From assembly GCF_013912065.1 (NCBI RefSeq), contig NZ_JACESA010000004.1:124001-188000 (forward strand): 64,000 bases of DNA, given 5' to 3'. The DNA is from Brevundimonas sp. Its GTDB lineage: Bacteria; Pseudomonadota; Alphaproteobacteria; Caulobacterales; Caulobacteraceae. Shown here piece by piece: positions 53,529 through 62,514 of this stretch. How positions within the stretch are numbered: position 1 is the first letter of the stretch; every line of letters begins with the position of its first letter. The position numbers were made by a program, and so were the translations under genes. A model generated the notes under the pieces. That model had not been told where the DNA came from, did not search any database, and saw nothing but the letters and a program-made list of their open reading frames with translations.

Positions 53529-54470
53529 ATGCCGACCTCTACTCGGAATCTCGCCCAGAACCATGCGGCGGCGATCATCAACAAGGCCCTGAACTCTCCC
53601 GCCGATCGCTCGGTTATCCGGTCCTTCTTTGATGAATCAACGTTCACCGTAAGTCATGTGGTCCGCGATCCCGAGTCCACCGTCTGCGCCGTCATCGACA
53701 GCGTTCTGGACTATGATCCCGCATCCGGCCGCACCTCCACCGTCTCGGCTGACGCCCTGATCGATTACGTGAAATCGGAAGGTCTCGTGGTGCAATGGCT
53801 GCTGGAGACACATGCCCACGCCGACCACCTGTCCGCCGCCCCCTATCTCCAGGAACAACTCGGCGGCCAGTTGGCGATCGGCCACGAAATCCTCACCGTT
53901 CAGCAGGTGTTCGGCAAAATCTTCAACGAGGGGACCGCGTTCCGCCGCGACGGCAGCCAGTTCGACCTGCTTTTCAGCGACGGCGACCGCTTCCAGATCG
54001 GCGGGCTCGAGGCCACGGCGCTGCATGTGCCCGGCCACACGCCGGCCTGTCTGGCCTATGTGATCGGCGATGCGGTCTTTCCCGGCGACACGATGTTCAT
54101 GCCGGATTACGGCACTGCCCGCTGCGACTTTCCCGGCGGCGACGCCCGCACCCTGTACCGGTCGATCCATCGCCTGACGTCTCTGCCGGATGCGGCGCGC
54201 GTCTTCCTGTGCCACGACTACAAGGCGCCGCCCGGCCGGACGGAATACGCCTGGGAGACCACGATCGGCGCCCAGCGCGCAGGCAATGTCCATGTACGAG
54301 ACGGGATATCCGAAGACGAGTTCGTGGCCATGCGCACCCAGCGCGACGCCGCCCTGGCCATGCCCCGCCTCATCCTGCCCTCGGTCCAGGTGAACATGAA
54401 CGGCGGCCGCCTGCCCGCGCCCGAGGACAACGGCGTCAGTTATCTGAAGGTACCGGTCAACCAGTTTTGA
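53529..54470 (+). CDS. Persulfide dioxygenase, ETHE1/Blh-type MBL protein
   Basis: The 313-residue metallo-beta-lactamase-fold protein has THAHADH (H95, H97, D99, H100), then HVPGHTPACLAYV and GDAVFPGDTMF. These match Blh/ETHE1 persulfide dioxygenases, which convert glutathione persulfide to sulfite with a single iron. The end LPSVQVNMNGGRLP is also typical of Blh. It sits between a divergent peroxiredoxin-sqrR unit and a sulfite exporter gene, completing the sulfide-to-sulfite path. Confidence 0.9.
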   Translation: MPTSTRNLAQNHAAAIINKALNSPADRSVIRSFFDESTFTVSHVVRDPESTVCAVIDSVLDYDPASGRTSTVSADALIDYVKSEGLVVQWLLETHAHADHLSAAPYLQEQLGGQLAIGHEILTVQQVFGKIFNEGTAFRRDGSQFDLLFSDGDRFQIGGLEATALHVPGHTPACLAYVIGDAVFPGDTMFMPDYGTARCDFPGGDARTLYRSIHRLTSLPDAARVFLCHDYKAPPGRTEYAWETTIGAQRAGNVHVRDGISEDEFVAMRTQRDAALAMPRLILPSVQVNMNGGRLPAPEDNGVSYLKVPVNQF

Positions 54471-54513
54471 CGGGCCTACCGACGATCCCCGCGGCGCCCA
54501 AGATAAAATCCTG

Positions 54514-55311
54514 ATGGAGCTGACACTCGCCCAATATGGTCTCGGAGCCGGCGCCGGGTCGCTGGTCGGCTTCTCGCTAGGCCTGGTCGGCGGCGGCGGG
54601 TCGATCCTGGCCGTGCCGCTGATGGTCTATCTGGTGGGCATCAAGGAGCCTCACCTGGCGATCGGCACCAGCGCATTCGCCGTCGCCGCAAACGCCTTCG
54701 CCAACCTGTTGAACCACGCCCGGCACGGGGCCGTGAAATGGAAGATCGCGGGCCTGTTCTCTGTCGCGGGCGTCCTCGGAGCCTTTCTGGGTTCGACACT
54801 CGGCAAGGCCGTGGACGGTCAGAAGCTGCTGTCGCTGTTCGCCGTCCTGATGCTGGGGGTCGGCGTACTGATGCTGAGAGGCCGCTCGGCCGAGGGCGAT
54901 CCCGACGTGGTTCTGACCCGAAGCAACGCGCCTAAACTCCTGGGAACCGGCGTCCTGACAGGGGTCATGTCCGGCTTCTTCGGGATCGGCGGCGGCTTCC
55001 TGATCACGCCCAGCCTGATGTTCTCCACCCGCATGCCGATCTACTACGCCGTCGGTTCGTCGCTGGTCGGCGTGACGACGGCGTTCAATTACGCCCTGGA
55101 TGGCTGGATCGACTGGCCCCTGGCCGCCGTCTTCATCGGCGGCGGAGTTTTGGGCGGCCTGCTGGGCGCACGCCTGGCAAAAGCGCTGTCGGGTCATAAG
55201 GGTGTTCTGAACACCATTTTCGCCATGCTGATCTTCGTCGTCGCCTTCTATATGCTTTCACGATCAGGCCTGACCGTTGGTATCGGCCATCTCTTTGAAA
55301 CGGTCCTCTAG
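54514..55311 (+). CDS. TauE/SafE family sulfite exporter
   Basis: The 265-residue protein has about eight membrane helices, with two conserved repeats (GLVGGGGSILAVPLMVYLVG near 25-44 and GFFGIGGGFLITPSLMF near 153-170). TauE/SafE proteins export sulfite or related sulfonates. Placement 43 bases after the dioxygenase gene fits removal of the sulfite it makes. Confidence 0.9.
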   Translation: MELTLAQYGLGAGAGSLVGFSLGLVGGGGSILAVPLMVYLVGIKEPHLAIGTSAFAVAANAFANLLNHARHGAVKWKIAGLFSVAGVLGAFLGSTLGKAVDGQKLLSLFAVLMLGVGVLMLRGRSAEGDPDVVLTRSNAPKLLGTGVLTGVMSGFFGIGGGFLITPSLMFSTRMPIYYAVGSSLVGVTTAFNYALDGWIDWPLAAVFIGGGVLGGLLGARLAKALSGHKGVLNTIFAMLIFVVAFYMLSRSGLTVGIGHLFETVL

Positions 55312-55472
55312 GGCGGCGAAACGGCGCGCCCCCCTTCAATCCCCGTCTGCCTTGCCGCCCTCTTCACCTTTGACCCTCGCCACCCTCCGGTGCGCGCTCG
55401 GTGCAAACGTTTGAGGGTCGATCCGGCGATACGGGCTGGCAGCGTAACGTAAAAGGATCTTGCGGACCTTTT

Positions 55473-55490
55473 ATGCAAATGCGTCGCAAT
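55473..55490 (-). promoter_or_regulatory. Fur-like box before the iron-uptake membrane gene
   Basis: On the minus strand this reads ATTGCGACGCATTTGCAT and agrees at 14 of 18 positions with AATGCGATGCATTATCAT before the TonB receptor gene (57692-57709). An IR AAAAGG/CCTTTT lies just upstream (55451-55472). Confidence 0.5.
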
Positions 55491-55528
55491 ACTCTTGTCC
55501 TGAGCGTAGTTCTTGGTAGGAGTCGCGG

Positions 55529-56092
55529 ATGCAACCGATACTCCTCGCCCTGCTGGGGTCGCTGACCGGCGTCGCCGCCGTGACCTTGCTTTACCTCAAA
55601 TGGCGAGGCGACATCCGCCTTCCGGCCCTGGTGGCCTCAGCCTGGATCGGTATCGCGGGGTCGATCCTGATGTGGGGGGCGGCCTACAAGCCCGATGTCG
55701 GCGTACCGTTCGCCATCCTGGTGATGACGCTAACGGGACTTGGCCTTGTGCTGAGAGGCGCCGACCTGAAGACCCTGGCGAGATTTCCCACTGTCCGGTC
55801 TGCGCCTTCGGAACGCCCGGCGTCGGGATCAAGGTCATGGTCGGGTGCGGCGGCGCGCGCGCTCGCGGCGGTCCTGGCGGCGCCTGTCGTCGGCATGACC
55901 CTGGGTCTTCTGGCCTGGGTCTGGGCGCCGGGGCACGATTCGAACCGTTTCGTCTGGGCGGTGGTCTGTTTCCTAGTGTCGTTCGCGGCCCTTCAGGTCT
56001 GGGGGCTCAGCGCCGCGCGGCCGTGGCGTACGCTCTGCCTGATCGCTCTGGTCGGTCTGACTGCGGCCGTTCCGGTCGGTCTGGGGCTTTAG
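55529..56092 (+). CDS. Hypothetical integral membrane protein of iron locus
   Basis: The 187-residue protein has about six hydrophobic segments and no enzyme motif. It is 1 base from the PepSY-TM gene downstream, so the two are cotranscribed. Similar small membrane proteins accompany PepSY/TonB iron loci; the function is unknown. ATG 55529 has TAGGAG upstream. Confidence 0.7.
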   Translation: MQPILLALLGSLTGVAAVTLLYLKWRGDIRLPALVASAWIGIAGSILMWGAAYKPDVGVPFAILVMTLTGLGLVLRGADLKTLARFPTVRSAPSERPASGSRSWSGAAARALAAVLAAPVVGMTLGLLAWVWAPGHDSNRFVWAVVCFLVSFAALQVWGLSAARPWRTLCLIALVGLTAAVPVGLGL

Positions 56093-56093
56093 A

Positions 56094-57614
56094 ATGACCC
56101 GTCCGATCTGGCCCAAGTCGTCCGCCGGTTTCGTCCGCCGCCTGCTCGAAGGACACAAGATACTGGGGCTCGCCCTGGCCGGCGTCCTCTACCTGATCTG
56201 CCTGACCGGCTGGATCGGGGTCTATTATGTCGAGTTCGAGCGCTGGGAGCAGCCCAATCTGCCGGAGTTCAGCGTCGTGACGCCGCAGGCCGCCGCCCTG
56301 GCGGTCGCCGACGGCCGCCGCGCCATGCTGGCCGATCCACACCGGGGGCCGCTGGACACCGATCTTTATGTGGGCATGCCCAGCGAGGCCATGCCGCGCC
56401 TGATCGGCGGATATGGCCACGAGGCGCGGGCCTATGACGCCGCCGGCCGCTATGCGGGCGACGCGCGTCACGATCTGACGCATTTCCTGACCGAGCTTCA
56501 CTACTATCTGCATCTGCCGGAGACCTTCGGCATGATCGTCGTCTGCGTCTTCGGCGTGGGGATGATGGCGCTGCTGATCGGCGGAGCCCTGTCGCATCCC
56601 AAGATGTTCCGCGAGGCTTTTTCGCTCAGACCGCGCAAACAGGGGCAGTTGCCGCGCGTCGATGTCCACAACCGGCTGGGCACCTGGACCCTGCCCTTCG
56701 CACTGGCCATCACCCTGACCGGAACCATGATCGGCCTGGCCCAGCTTGTAGCCCTGGCCCTGGGAATGCTCGCCTATGACGGGAATCCGCTGAAGGCCTA
56801 TGAGCCGATCTTCGGCTCCCAGGCCGAGATCGAGGCGGCTACGGGCGGACAGGCGCTACAGGGGGACCCGGCGATCCTCAACGCCATCCGGCAAATGAGG
56901 GCGGCCCAGCCCGATCAGCCGATCAGTTTCATCGCCATTCATCAAGTCGGAACGCCACAGGAATCCATCGAGATCACGACCAAGCCGCCGCATCGGCTGG
57001 TCTATGGCGAAACCTGGCGGTTCAATGCGGCCGGCGACCTCGTCGGCAGCCATAATATGTCGGACGGTCCCGCCGGGCGTCAGGTCGCGGCCAGCCTCTA
57101 CAGCCTGCATTTCGGCGACTTCGGCGGCCAGCCGGTAAAGCTCATCTATGCCCTGCTCGGCCTGGCTCTCACCGTGATGATCGCCGCGGGCATGGACATC
57201 TGGCTGATCAAGTCCGCGGGCAAGGGGCGTCCGCGCCCCGCCTTGCACCGACTGTGGATCGCCCTGGTCTATGGAGCGCCGGCCGGCATCGCGCTGACCT
57301 TCGCGATCTCCATGCCGACGGGCCTTGATCCCGTGGCCCTATTCTGGAGCCAGATGGTCTTCCTCGGCGCGGCGTCGCTGATCAGCATGCGGTTCAGCGA
57401 CGCGCCCGCCCCCGCCGCGTCGCGCCTGATGCGACTGGTCCTGGGTTTCTCGGTGACGGCGATGCCGGTCAGCCATCTTCTTGTTCACGGCTCGACCACG
57501 ACGGCGGCCTTGCAACTGAACATTCCGCTCGCCCTGATCGGCTTCCTGCTCGCGGCGACGGCGGTTCGGGGATGGCCCAGCCTGCGTATGGGGCGCGCCG
57601 TACCGGCGGAATAG
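56094..57614 (+). CDS. PepSY-associated TM (iron-regulated) protein
   Basis: The 506-residue protein has an N-terminal membrane helix (GLALAGVLYLICLTGWIGVYY), a PepSY region, a second helix group (GMIVVCVFGVGMMALLIGGAL; HNRLGTWTLPFALAIT) and further helices to the end. PepSY-TM proteins in siderophore loci are thought to be ferric-siderophore reductases. It is followed by a TonB siderophore receptor gene, supporting that role. Substrate unknown. Confidence 0.85.
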   Translation: MTRPIWPKSSAGFVRRLLEGHKILGLALAGVLYLICLTGWIGVYYVEFERWEQPNLPEFSVVTPQAAALAVADGRRAMLADPHRGPLDTDLYVGMPSEAMPRLIGGYGHEARAYDAAGRYAGDARHDLTHFLTELHYYLHLPETFGMIVVCVFGVGMMALLIGGALSHPKMFREAFSLRPRKQGQLPRVDVHNRLGTWTLPFALAITLTGTMIGLAQLVALALGMLAYDGNPLKAYEPIFGSQAEIEAATGGQALQGDPAILNAIRQMRAAQPDQPISFIAIHQVGTPQESIEITTKPPHRLVYGETWRFNAAGDLVGSHNMSDGPAGRQVAASLYSLHFGDFGGQPVKLIYALLGLALTVMIAAGMDIWLIKSAGKGRPRPALHRLWIALVYGAPAGIALTFAISMPTGLDPVALFWSQMVFLGAASLISMRFSDAPAPAASRLMRLVLGFSVTAMPVSHLLVHGSTTTAALQLNIPLALIGFLLAATAVRGWPSLRMGRAVPAE

Positions 57615-57689
57615 CGGCTTTCCAGCCACAGCCCATTGCGAACCGTTCTTCCCCTACGGCGAAGCATTGACCACCTCGCGTATCTTCCA

Positions 57690-57706
57690 ATAATGCGATG
57701 CATTAT
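57690..57706. promoter_or_regulatory. Fur-like palindrome before TonB receptor gene
   Basis: ATAATGC-GAT-GCATTAT is a perfect 7-base inverted repeat 27 bases before the receptor start. It resembles alphaproteobacterial Fur boxes and the site at 55473. Confidence 0.6.
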
Positions 57707-57732
57707 CATTTGTACTTCGCGAGACGCCCGCC

Positions 57733-59808
57733 ATGCTCCGATCCCTCCTCCTCGCCACCGCCTCGGTTTCCCTGCTTGCCACGGCGGCTGCTCCCGCCAG
57801 TGCCCAAGACAGCGAATCCGAGCTCAGCGAAGTCGTGGTCATGGGCAAGCGGGTGATCCGCGAATCCGCCGGCGCCACCGGCCTTGACCTGTCGTTGCGC
57901 GAGACGCCGCAGTCGGTGACCGTGGTGGGCGCCGCCCAGATCAAACAGTTCAATCTGACCGACGTGAACCAGCTGCTGGCGACGCTGCCGGGGATCAATG
58001 TCGAGGCGGTCGAGACGGATCGGACCTATTACAATTCGCGCGGCTTCGACGTGGTGAACTTCCAGGTCGACGGCGTCGGGCAACCTCTGGACTGGGGCCT
58101 TCAGGCGGGCGCCCTGGACGTCGCCATTTATGACCGTGTCGAGGCTGTCCGCGGCGCCAACGGCCTGATGACGGGCACCGGCAATCCCTCGGCGACCATC
58201 AACTACATCCGCAAACGCCCGACGCAGGATTTCCAGGCCTCGGCCTCGGCGGGTTACGGCACGTGGGACAATATGCGCCTGACCGCCGACGTGTCCGGTC
58301 CGCTGACCGAGGACGGAACTGTGCGCGGCCGGGTAGTCTACGCCAACACCGACAGCGACTCCTACCTCAACTATTACGGCGTCAACCGGAACGTCTATTA
58401 CGGCGTCCTGACCTGGGACGTGACGCCCAAGCTGAACGCCACCGCCGGCTTCTCGCGCCAGGACAATCTGGCGACGGGCGTGAACTGGGGCGCCCTGCCG
58501 CTGGTCTATTCGGACGGGACGCCAATCGACTACGATCCTTCGGAAACGACGGGCGCGCCCTGGACCTATTGGGACACCCACCACGACATCGGTTTCGGCG
58601 AACTGTCCTATGGCTTCGACAACGGCTGGACGATCAAGGGCGTCTATACGCATCGCGAATCCAACGAGGACGCCAAGCTGCTGTACGCCTACGGCAACCC
58701 CGATCCCGAAACCGGGCTTGGCGTCGGCGGCATGAGCGGCATCTATCCCTCACAGATCGAGCAGGACATGTTCGACGTGATCGCCAACGGCGATTTCGGC
58801 CTGTTCGGACGGCGCCACCAGGTCGTGCTGGGCTTCAATACCTCGACCAACGACAGCCTGAAATGGGAAGCCTTCGCCGACTTCTTCGACTATCCGGCCT
58901 ATCAGGGCGCGCACGTCGTGGCCCCTGCCGAGCCCGCCTATCCCGAGTCCTATCTGGCCGAAGAGATCGAAGATCGACTGACCCGCGCCTATGGCGCCGT
59001 ACACCTGAACCTCTCCGACAGCCTGACCGCCGTGGTCGGCGTCAACGCCATCGAGGTGAAGACCACCGGCTATTCCTACAGCGTCTCCCAGGACCGGGAC
59101 GAGAACAAGGTCAGCCCCTATGTCGGGGTCGTCTATGACGTGAACGACAACGTCTCGCTTTACGCCAGCTATTCGGACCTGTTCGCCCCCCAGTCCGAGA
59201 GCGACATCGACCGCAACCGCCTCGCCGCCGCCGAAGGCCGCAGCTATGAGGCGGGCGTGAAGACCGAGTGGCTGGACCGCCGGCTTTACGCCACGGCGTC
59301 GATCTTCAAGTCCGAACAGGACGGTCTGGCCGAATACGCAGGATACATCCCCGACACGCTCGACTCCTACTACATCGGCGTCGACACCATCGTCGAAGGC
59401 TACGAGTTCGAGGTCGCGGGTCGGATCACCCCCGCCTGGACCATCGGCGGCGGCTTCACCGACCTGTCGATAGAGGACGGCGACGGCGCCGACACGCGGT
59501 TGTATGTGCCGCGCCGGACCCTGAAGCTGAACACGACCTACACCCTGCCCCAGTACGCCAATCTGACGTTCGGAGGCGCAGTGCGCTGGCAGAGCGACAT
59601 CTCCACGACCGACCTGGGCGTGACCGTGACCCAGGACGCCTACGCCGTGGTCGATCTGCTGGCAGGGGTGGATCTGACCGAGCACGTCCGCGCCACCATC
59701 AACGCCAAGAACCTGTTCGACGAAGCCTACTATGGCAGCCTGCAGTGGAGCCAAGCCTTCTACGCCCCGCCCCGCAGCGTCATGCTGACCCTGGATTATC
59801 GCTTCTAA
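57733..59808 (+). CDS. TonB-dependent siderophore receptor
   Basis: The 691-residue receptor has a signal peptide (cleavage after about ASAQ), a TonB-box-like EVVVMGKR, a plug domain (ETPQSVTVVGAAQIKQFNLTDV, YNSRGFDVVNFQVDGVG) and a beta-barrel ending LTLDYRF with the terminal aromatic residue. The plug matches the siderophore-receptor class. It brings ferric siderophores through the outer membrane. It is likely Fur-repressed via 57690. Confidence 0.92.
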   Translation: MLRSLLLATASVSLLATAAAPASAQDSESELSEVVVMGKRVIRESAGATGLDLSLRETPQSVTVVGAAQIKQFNLTDVNQLLATLPGINVEAVETDRTYYNSRGFDVVNFQVDGVGQPLDWGLQAGALDVAIYDRVEAVRGANGLMTGTGNPSATINYIRKRPTQDFQASASAGYGTWDNMRLTADVSGPLTEDGTVRGRVVYANTDSDSYLNYYGVNRNVYYGVLTWDVTPKLNATAGFSRQDNLATGVNWGALPLVYSDGTPIDYDPSETTGAPWTYWDTHHDIGFGELSYGFDNGWTIKGVYTHRESNEDAKLLYAYGNPDPETGLGVGGMSGIYPSQIEQDMFDVIANGDFGLFGRRHQVVLGFNTSTNDSLKWEAFADFFDYPAYQGAHVVAPAEPAYPESYLAEEIEDRLTRAYGAVHLNLSDSLTAVVGVNAIEVKTTGYSYSVSQDRDENKVSPYVGVVYDVNDNVSLYASYSDLFAPQSESDIDRNRLAAAEGRSYEAGVKTEWLDRRLYATASIFKSEQDGLAEYAGYIPDTLDSYYIGVDTIVEGYEFEVAGRITPAWTIGGGFTDLSIEDGDGADTRLYVPRRTLKLNTTYTLPQYANLTFGGAVRWQSDISTTDLGVTVTQDAYAVVDLLAGVDLTEHVRATINAKNLFDEAYYGSLQWSQAFYAPPRSVMLTLDYRF

Positions 59809-59968
59809 GGGCCGGGTTCGCGGAGCGCCTGCGGGCGCGAAGGCGGCATGAAATTCGCCGCCTTCATATCGCATATGAAAATTATTTCATTGACAGAACG
59901 AGCCGGCGCCCGTTTTCTGCGACCCAAGGGGCCGGCCACAGGCCCCAGGGTTTCAGGGAGGCGCGGCG

Positions 59969-62485
59969 TTGGAGCGCAAGGATTCAGGTTTCACCGTCGA
60001 TCGCCGTGTCCTGCTGCAGGGTGCGGGCGGGGTCGCCGTGGCGTCCGCCCTCGCGGGCCCTACCCGGGCTGACACGGCCTCGGACCCGAACGCCGGGCCG
60101 CGCCAGAGCGTCAAGCTGGCCTTCGACTGGAAGTTCGCACTTGGCCACGCGGCCGACGTCGAAAAGGACTTCGGCTTCGGCCGCGATCAACGCACCTACG
60201 CCAAGACCGGCGGCTCAGAGTCAACGCCCATCGCTGTGGCCGCCCTGGCCGGTTTCGACGATACCTCCTGGCGGTCTGTCCAGATCCCCCACGATTGGGC
60301 CATCGACCTACCCTATGATCCCGGCCCCGGCGGCTTCGGGCCCGACCAAGAAGATCCGCGTGCGGCGCACGGCTATCACGCCCTGGGGCGCGACCACCCC
60401 GAGAACAGCGTCGGCTGGTATCGTCGCCCGCTGGACATCCCGGCCGACTGGGCCGGGCGCCGGCTGAGCCTGGAGTTCGACGGGGCCTTTCGCGAGGTCG
60501 TGGTCTTCCTGAACGGCATCATCGTCGACGAACATGCGGGCGGCTATTCGCCCTTCTCGGTGGACATCACCGACGTCGCCCGACCCGGCGAGACCAACTG
60601 GCTGGTCGTGAGGGTCGATGCGAGCCTGGGCGAAGGGTGGTTCTACGAAGGCGCGGGCCTGTATCGCCATGTGTGGCTGACGGCGACCGACCCGGTGCAC
60701 GTCCCCCCGCACGGCGTCTTCATCCAGGCCGCGCCGCGCGACGCGGGCGCCGCCGCCAAGATCCAGATCGAGGCCCGCAACCAGTCGGATCAGCCGCGCC
60801 ACGCCCTGATCCGCGCCGTCGTCCTGGCGCCGAACGGTCTGGAAATGGCCCGGCGCGAGACCCCGTTGACTCTGCCGGCCTGGAGCGAGGACGCGGTGGA
60901 ACAGGACCTGGCCTGGGACGCCGCTCCGCTCTGGTCGCCGTCCGACCCTCGCCTTCATCGCCTCGTCGTCGAGGTAGAAGCTGATGGCCGGGTGACGGAC
61001 CGGACCGAGACGCCGTTCGGGGTCCGGTCAGCCGTATTCGACCCACAGCGGGGTTTCCTGCTCAACGGGCAGCCGCTGAAACTGCTGGGCGCCTGTTGCC
61101 ACCAGGATCACGCCGGCGTCGGCGCCGCCATTCCCGACCGGCTGCAGGCCTGGCGTGTCGAACAGCTTAAGGCCATGGGCTGCAACGCCTATCGCGCCTC
61201 GCACAATCCCGCGACGCCCGAACTGATGGACGCCTGCGACAGGCTGGGGATGCTGGTCATCGCCGAGACGCGGCGGATGTCGTCGGACGAGGAGTCGATG
61301 GCGGAACTGGCGACCCTGGTCCGCCGCGACCGCAACCGGCCCTCGGTCATCGCCTGGTCGATCGGTAATGAGGAACAGGCGATCCAGGGCAATGAGACCG
61401 GTGCGGCGATCGCCCGCACCATGAAGCGGCTGGTCAACCGGCTGGACCCGTCCCGCCCCATCACCGCCGCCAAGGATCAGGATTTCGACACCGGGGTGTC
61501 GCGCGTGGTCGACGTGCTGGGCTTCAACTATCGCACGCCGCAGATGGAGGCCTATCACGCTCGATTCCCAGACCAGCCGATCCTGGGCAGCGAGACCGGC
61601 AGCACGGTGACCACGCGCGGCGAATATGTGCTGGACCCCGCCCGCCACATCGTCCCCGCATATGACCGCGAACATCCCTGGTGGGCCTCGACCGCCGAGG
61701 ACTGGTGGACCATCGCGGCGGACCGTCCCTATATCGCTGGCGGCTTCATCTGGACCGGCTTCGACTATCGCGGCGAACCGACGCCCTACAACCGCTGGCC
61801 TAGCGTCGGCTCATACTTCGGCGCCATGGATTCCTGCGGCTTCCCGAAGGACAATTACTGGTATTACCGCGCCTGGTGGCGGCCGGAGCCGCTGCTGCAC
61901 CTGTTCCCGCACTGGAACTGGGAAGGCCGTGAAGGCGAGGATATCGAGGTTTGGGTCCATTCCAATCTCGACCGCGTCGAACTGCTGGTCAACGGGCGCT
62001 CGGTTGGGGTCAAGGACGTGGTTCGCAACCGCCACCTGGCCTGGACGGTCCCCTATGCGCCCGGCGTGATCGAAGCGCGCGGGTTCAAGAACGGTCGGCG
62101 GGTCGCCACCCAACGGCGCGAGACCGCCGGACCGCCCGCCGCCCTGCGGCTTTCAGTCGATCGGGACCGTTTGACGGCCGACGGCGAGGACGTGGCCATG
62201 ATCGCCGCCAGCGTCGTCGACGCCCGTGGCCGCCCCTGCCCGCGCGCCGGCGATCTGGTGGTCTTCGAGGTGGCCGGCGACGCCCGGGTCATCGGCGTCG
62301 GCAACGGCGATCCCGTCAGCCACGAACCGGACCGCAGCGACCGCCGACATCTGTTCAACGGACTGGCCCAGGCCATCGTCCAGGCCGGTCGCCGCGGCGG
62401 CCCGATCACCATCACCGCCCAGGCGGACGGGCTGCGGCCCGCCGTCCTTCGACTCGACGCCCGCACAACCAAACAATCGACCTGA
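59969..62485 (+). CDS. GH2 family glycoside hydrolase (beta-galactosidase-like), Tat-exported
   Basis: The 838-residue enzyme starts at TTG 59969 (AGGGAGG upstream) with a twin-arginine-type signal (DRRVLLQGAGGVAVASALAG). The GH2 jelly-roll (WRSVQIPHDWAID, GWFYEGAGLYRHV) and TIM barrel follow. The acid/base is E468 in WSIGNEEQ, and the nucleophile is E542 in LGSETGS. A C-terminal Ig-like domain (RLTADGEDVAMIAASVVDA) is typical of periplasmic GH2 of this group. It is 29 bases before a TonB receptor gene, suggesting a shared sugar-use locus. Exact substrate is not clear. Confidence 0.9.
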   Translation: MERKDSGFTVDRRVLLQGAGGVAVASALAGPTRADTASDPNAGPRQSVKLAFDWKFALGHAADVEKDFGFGRDQRTYAKTGGSESTPIAVAALAGFDDTSWRSVQIPHDWAIDLPYDPGPGGFGPDQEDPRAAHGYHALGRDHPENSVGWYRRPLDIPADWAGRRLSLEFDGAFREVVVFLNGIIVDEHAGGYSPFSVDITDVARPGETNWLVVRVDASLGEGWFYEGAGLYRHVWLTATDPVHVPPHGVFIQAAPRDAGAAAKIQIEARNQSDQPRHALIRAVVLAPNGLEMARRETPLTLPAWSEDAVEQDLAWDAAPLWSPSDPRLHRLVVEVEADGRVTDRTETPFGVRSAVFDPQRGFLLNGQPLKLLGACCHQDHAGVGAAIPDRLQAWRVEQLKAMGCNAYRASHNPATPELMDACDRLGMLVIAETRRMSSDEESMAELATLVRRDRNRPSVIAWSIGNEEQAIQGNETGAAIARTMKRLVNRLDPSRPITAAKDQDFDTGVSRVVDVLGFNYRTPQMEAYHARFPDQPILGSETGSTVTTRGEYVLDPARHIVPAYDREHPWWASTAEDWWTIAADRPYIAGGFIWTGFDYRGEPTPYNRWPSVGSYFGAMDSCGFPKDNYWYYRAWWRPEPLLHLFPHWNWEGREGEDIEVWVHSNLDRVELLVNGRSVGVKDVVRNRHLAWTVPYAPGVIEARGFKNGRRVATQRRETAGPPAALRLSVDRDRLTADGEDVAMIAASVVDARGRPCPRAGDLVVFEVAGDARVIGVGNGDPVSHEPDRSDRRHLFNGLAQAIVQAGRRGGPITITAQADGLRPAVLRLDARTTKQST

Positions 62486-62514
62486 AAATCAGGCGAGCAC
62501 AGGGGGAGGTTCTC

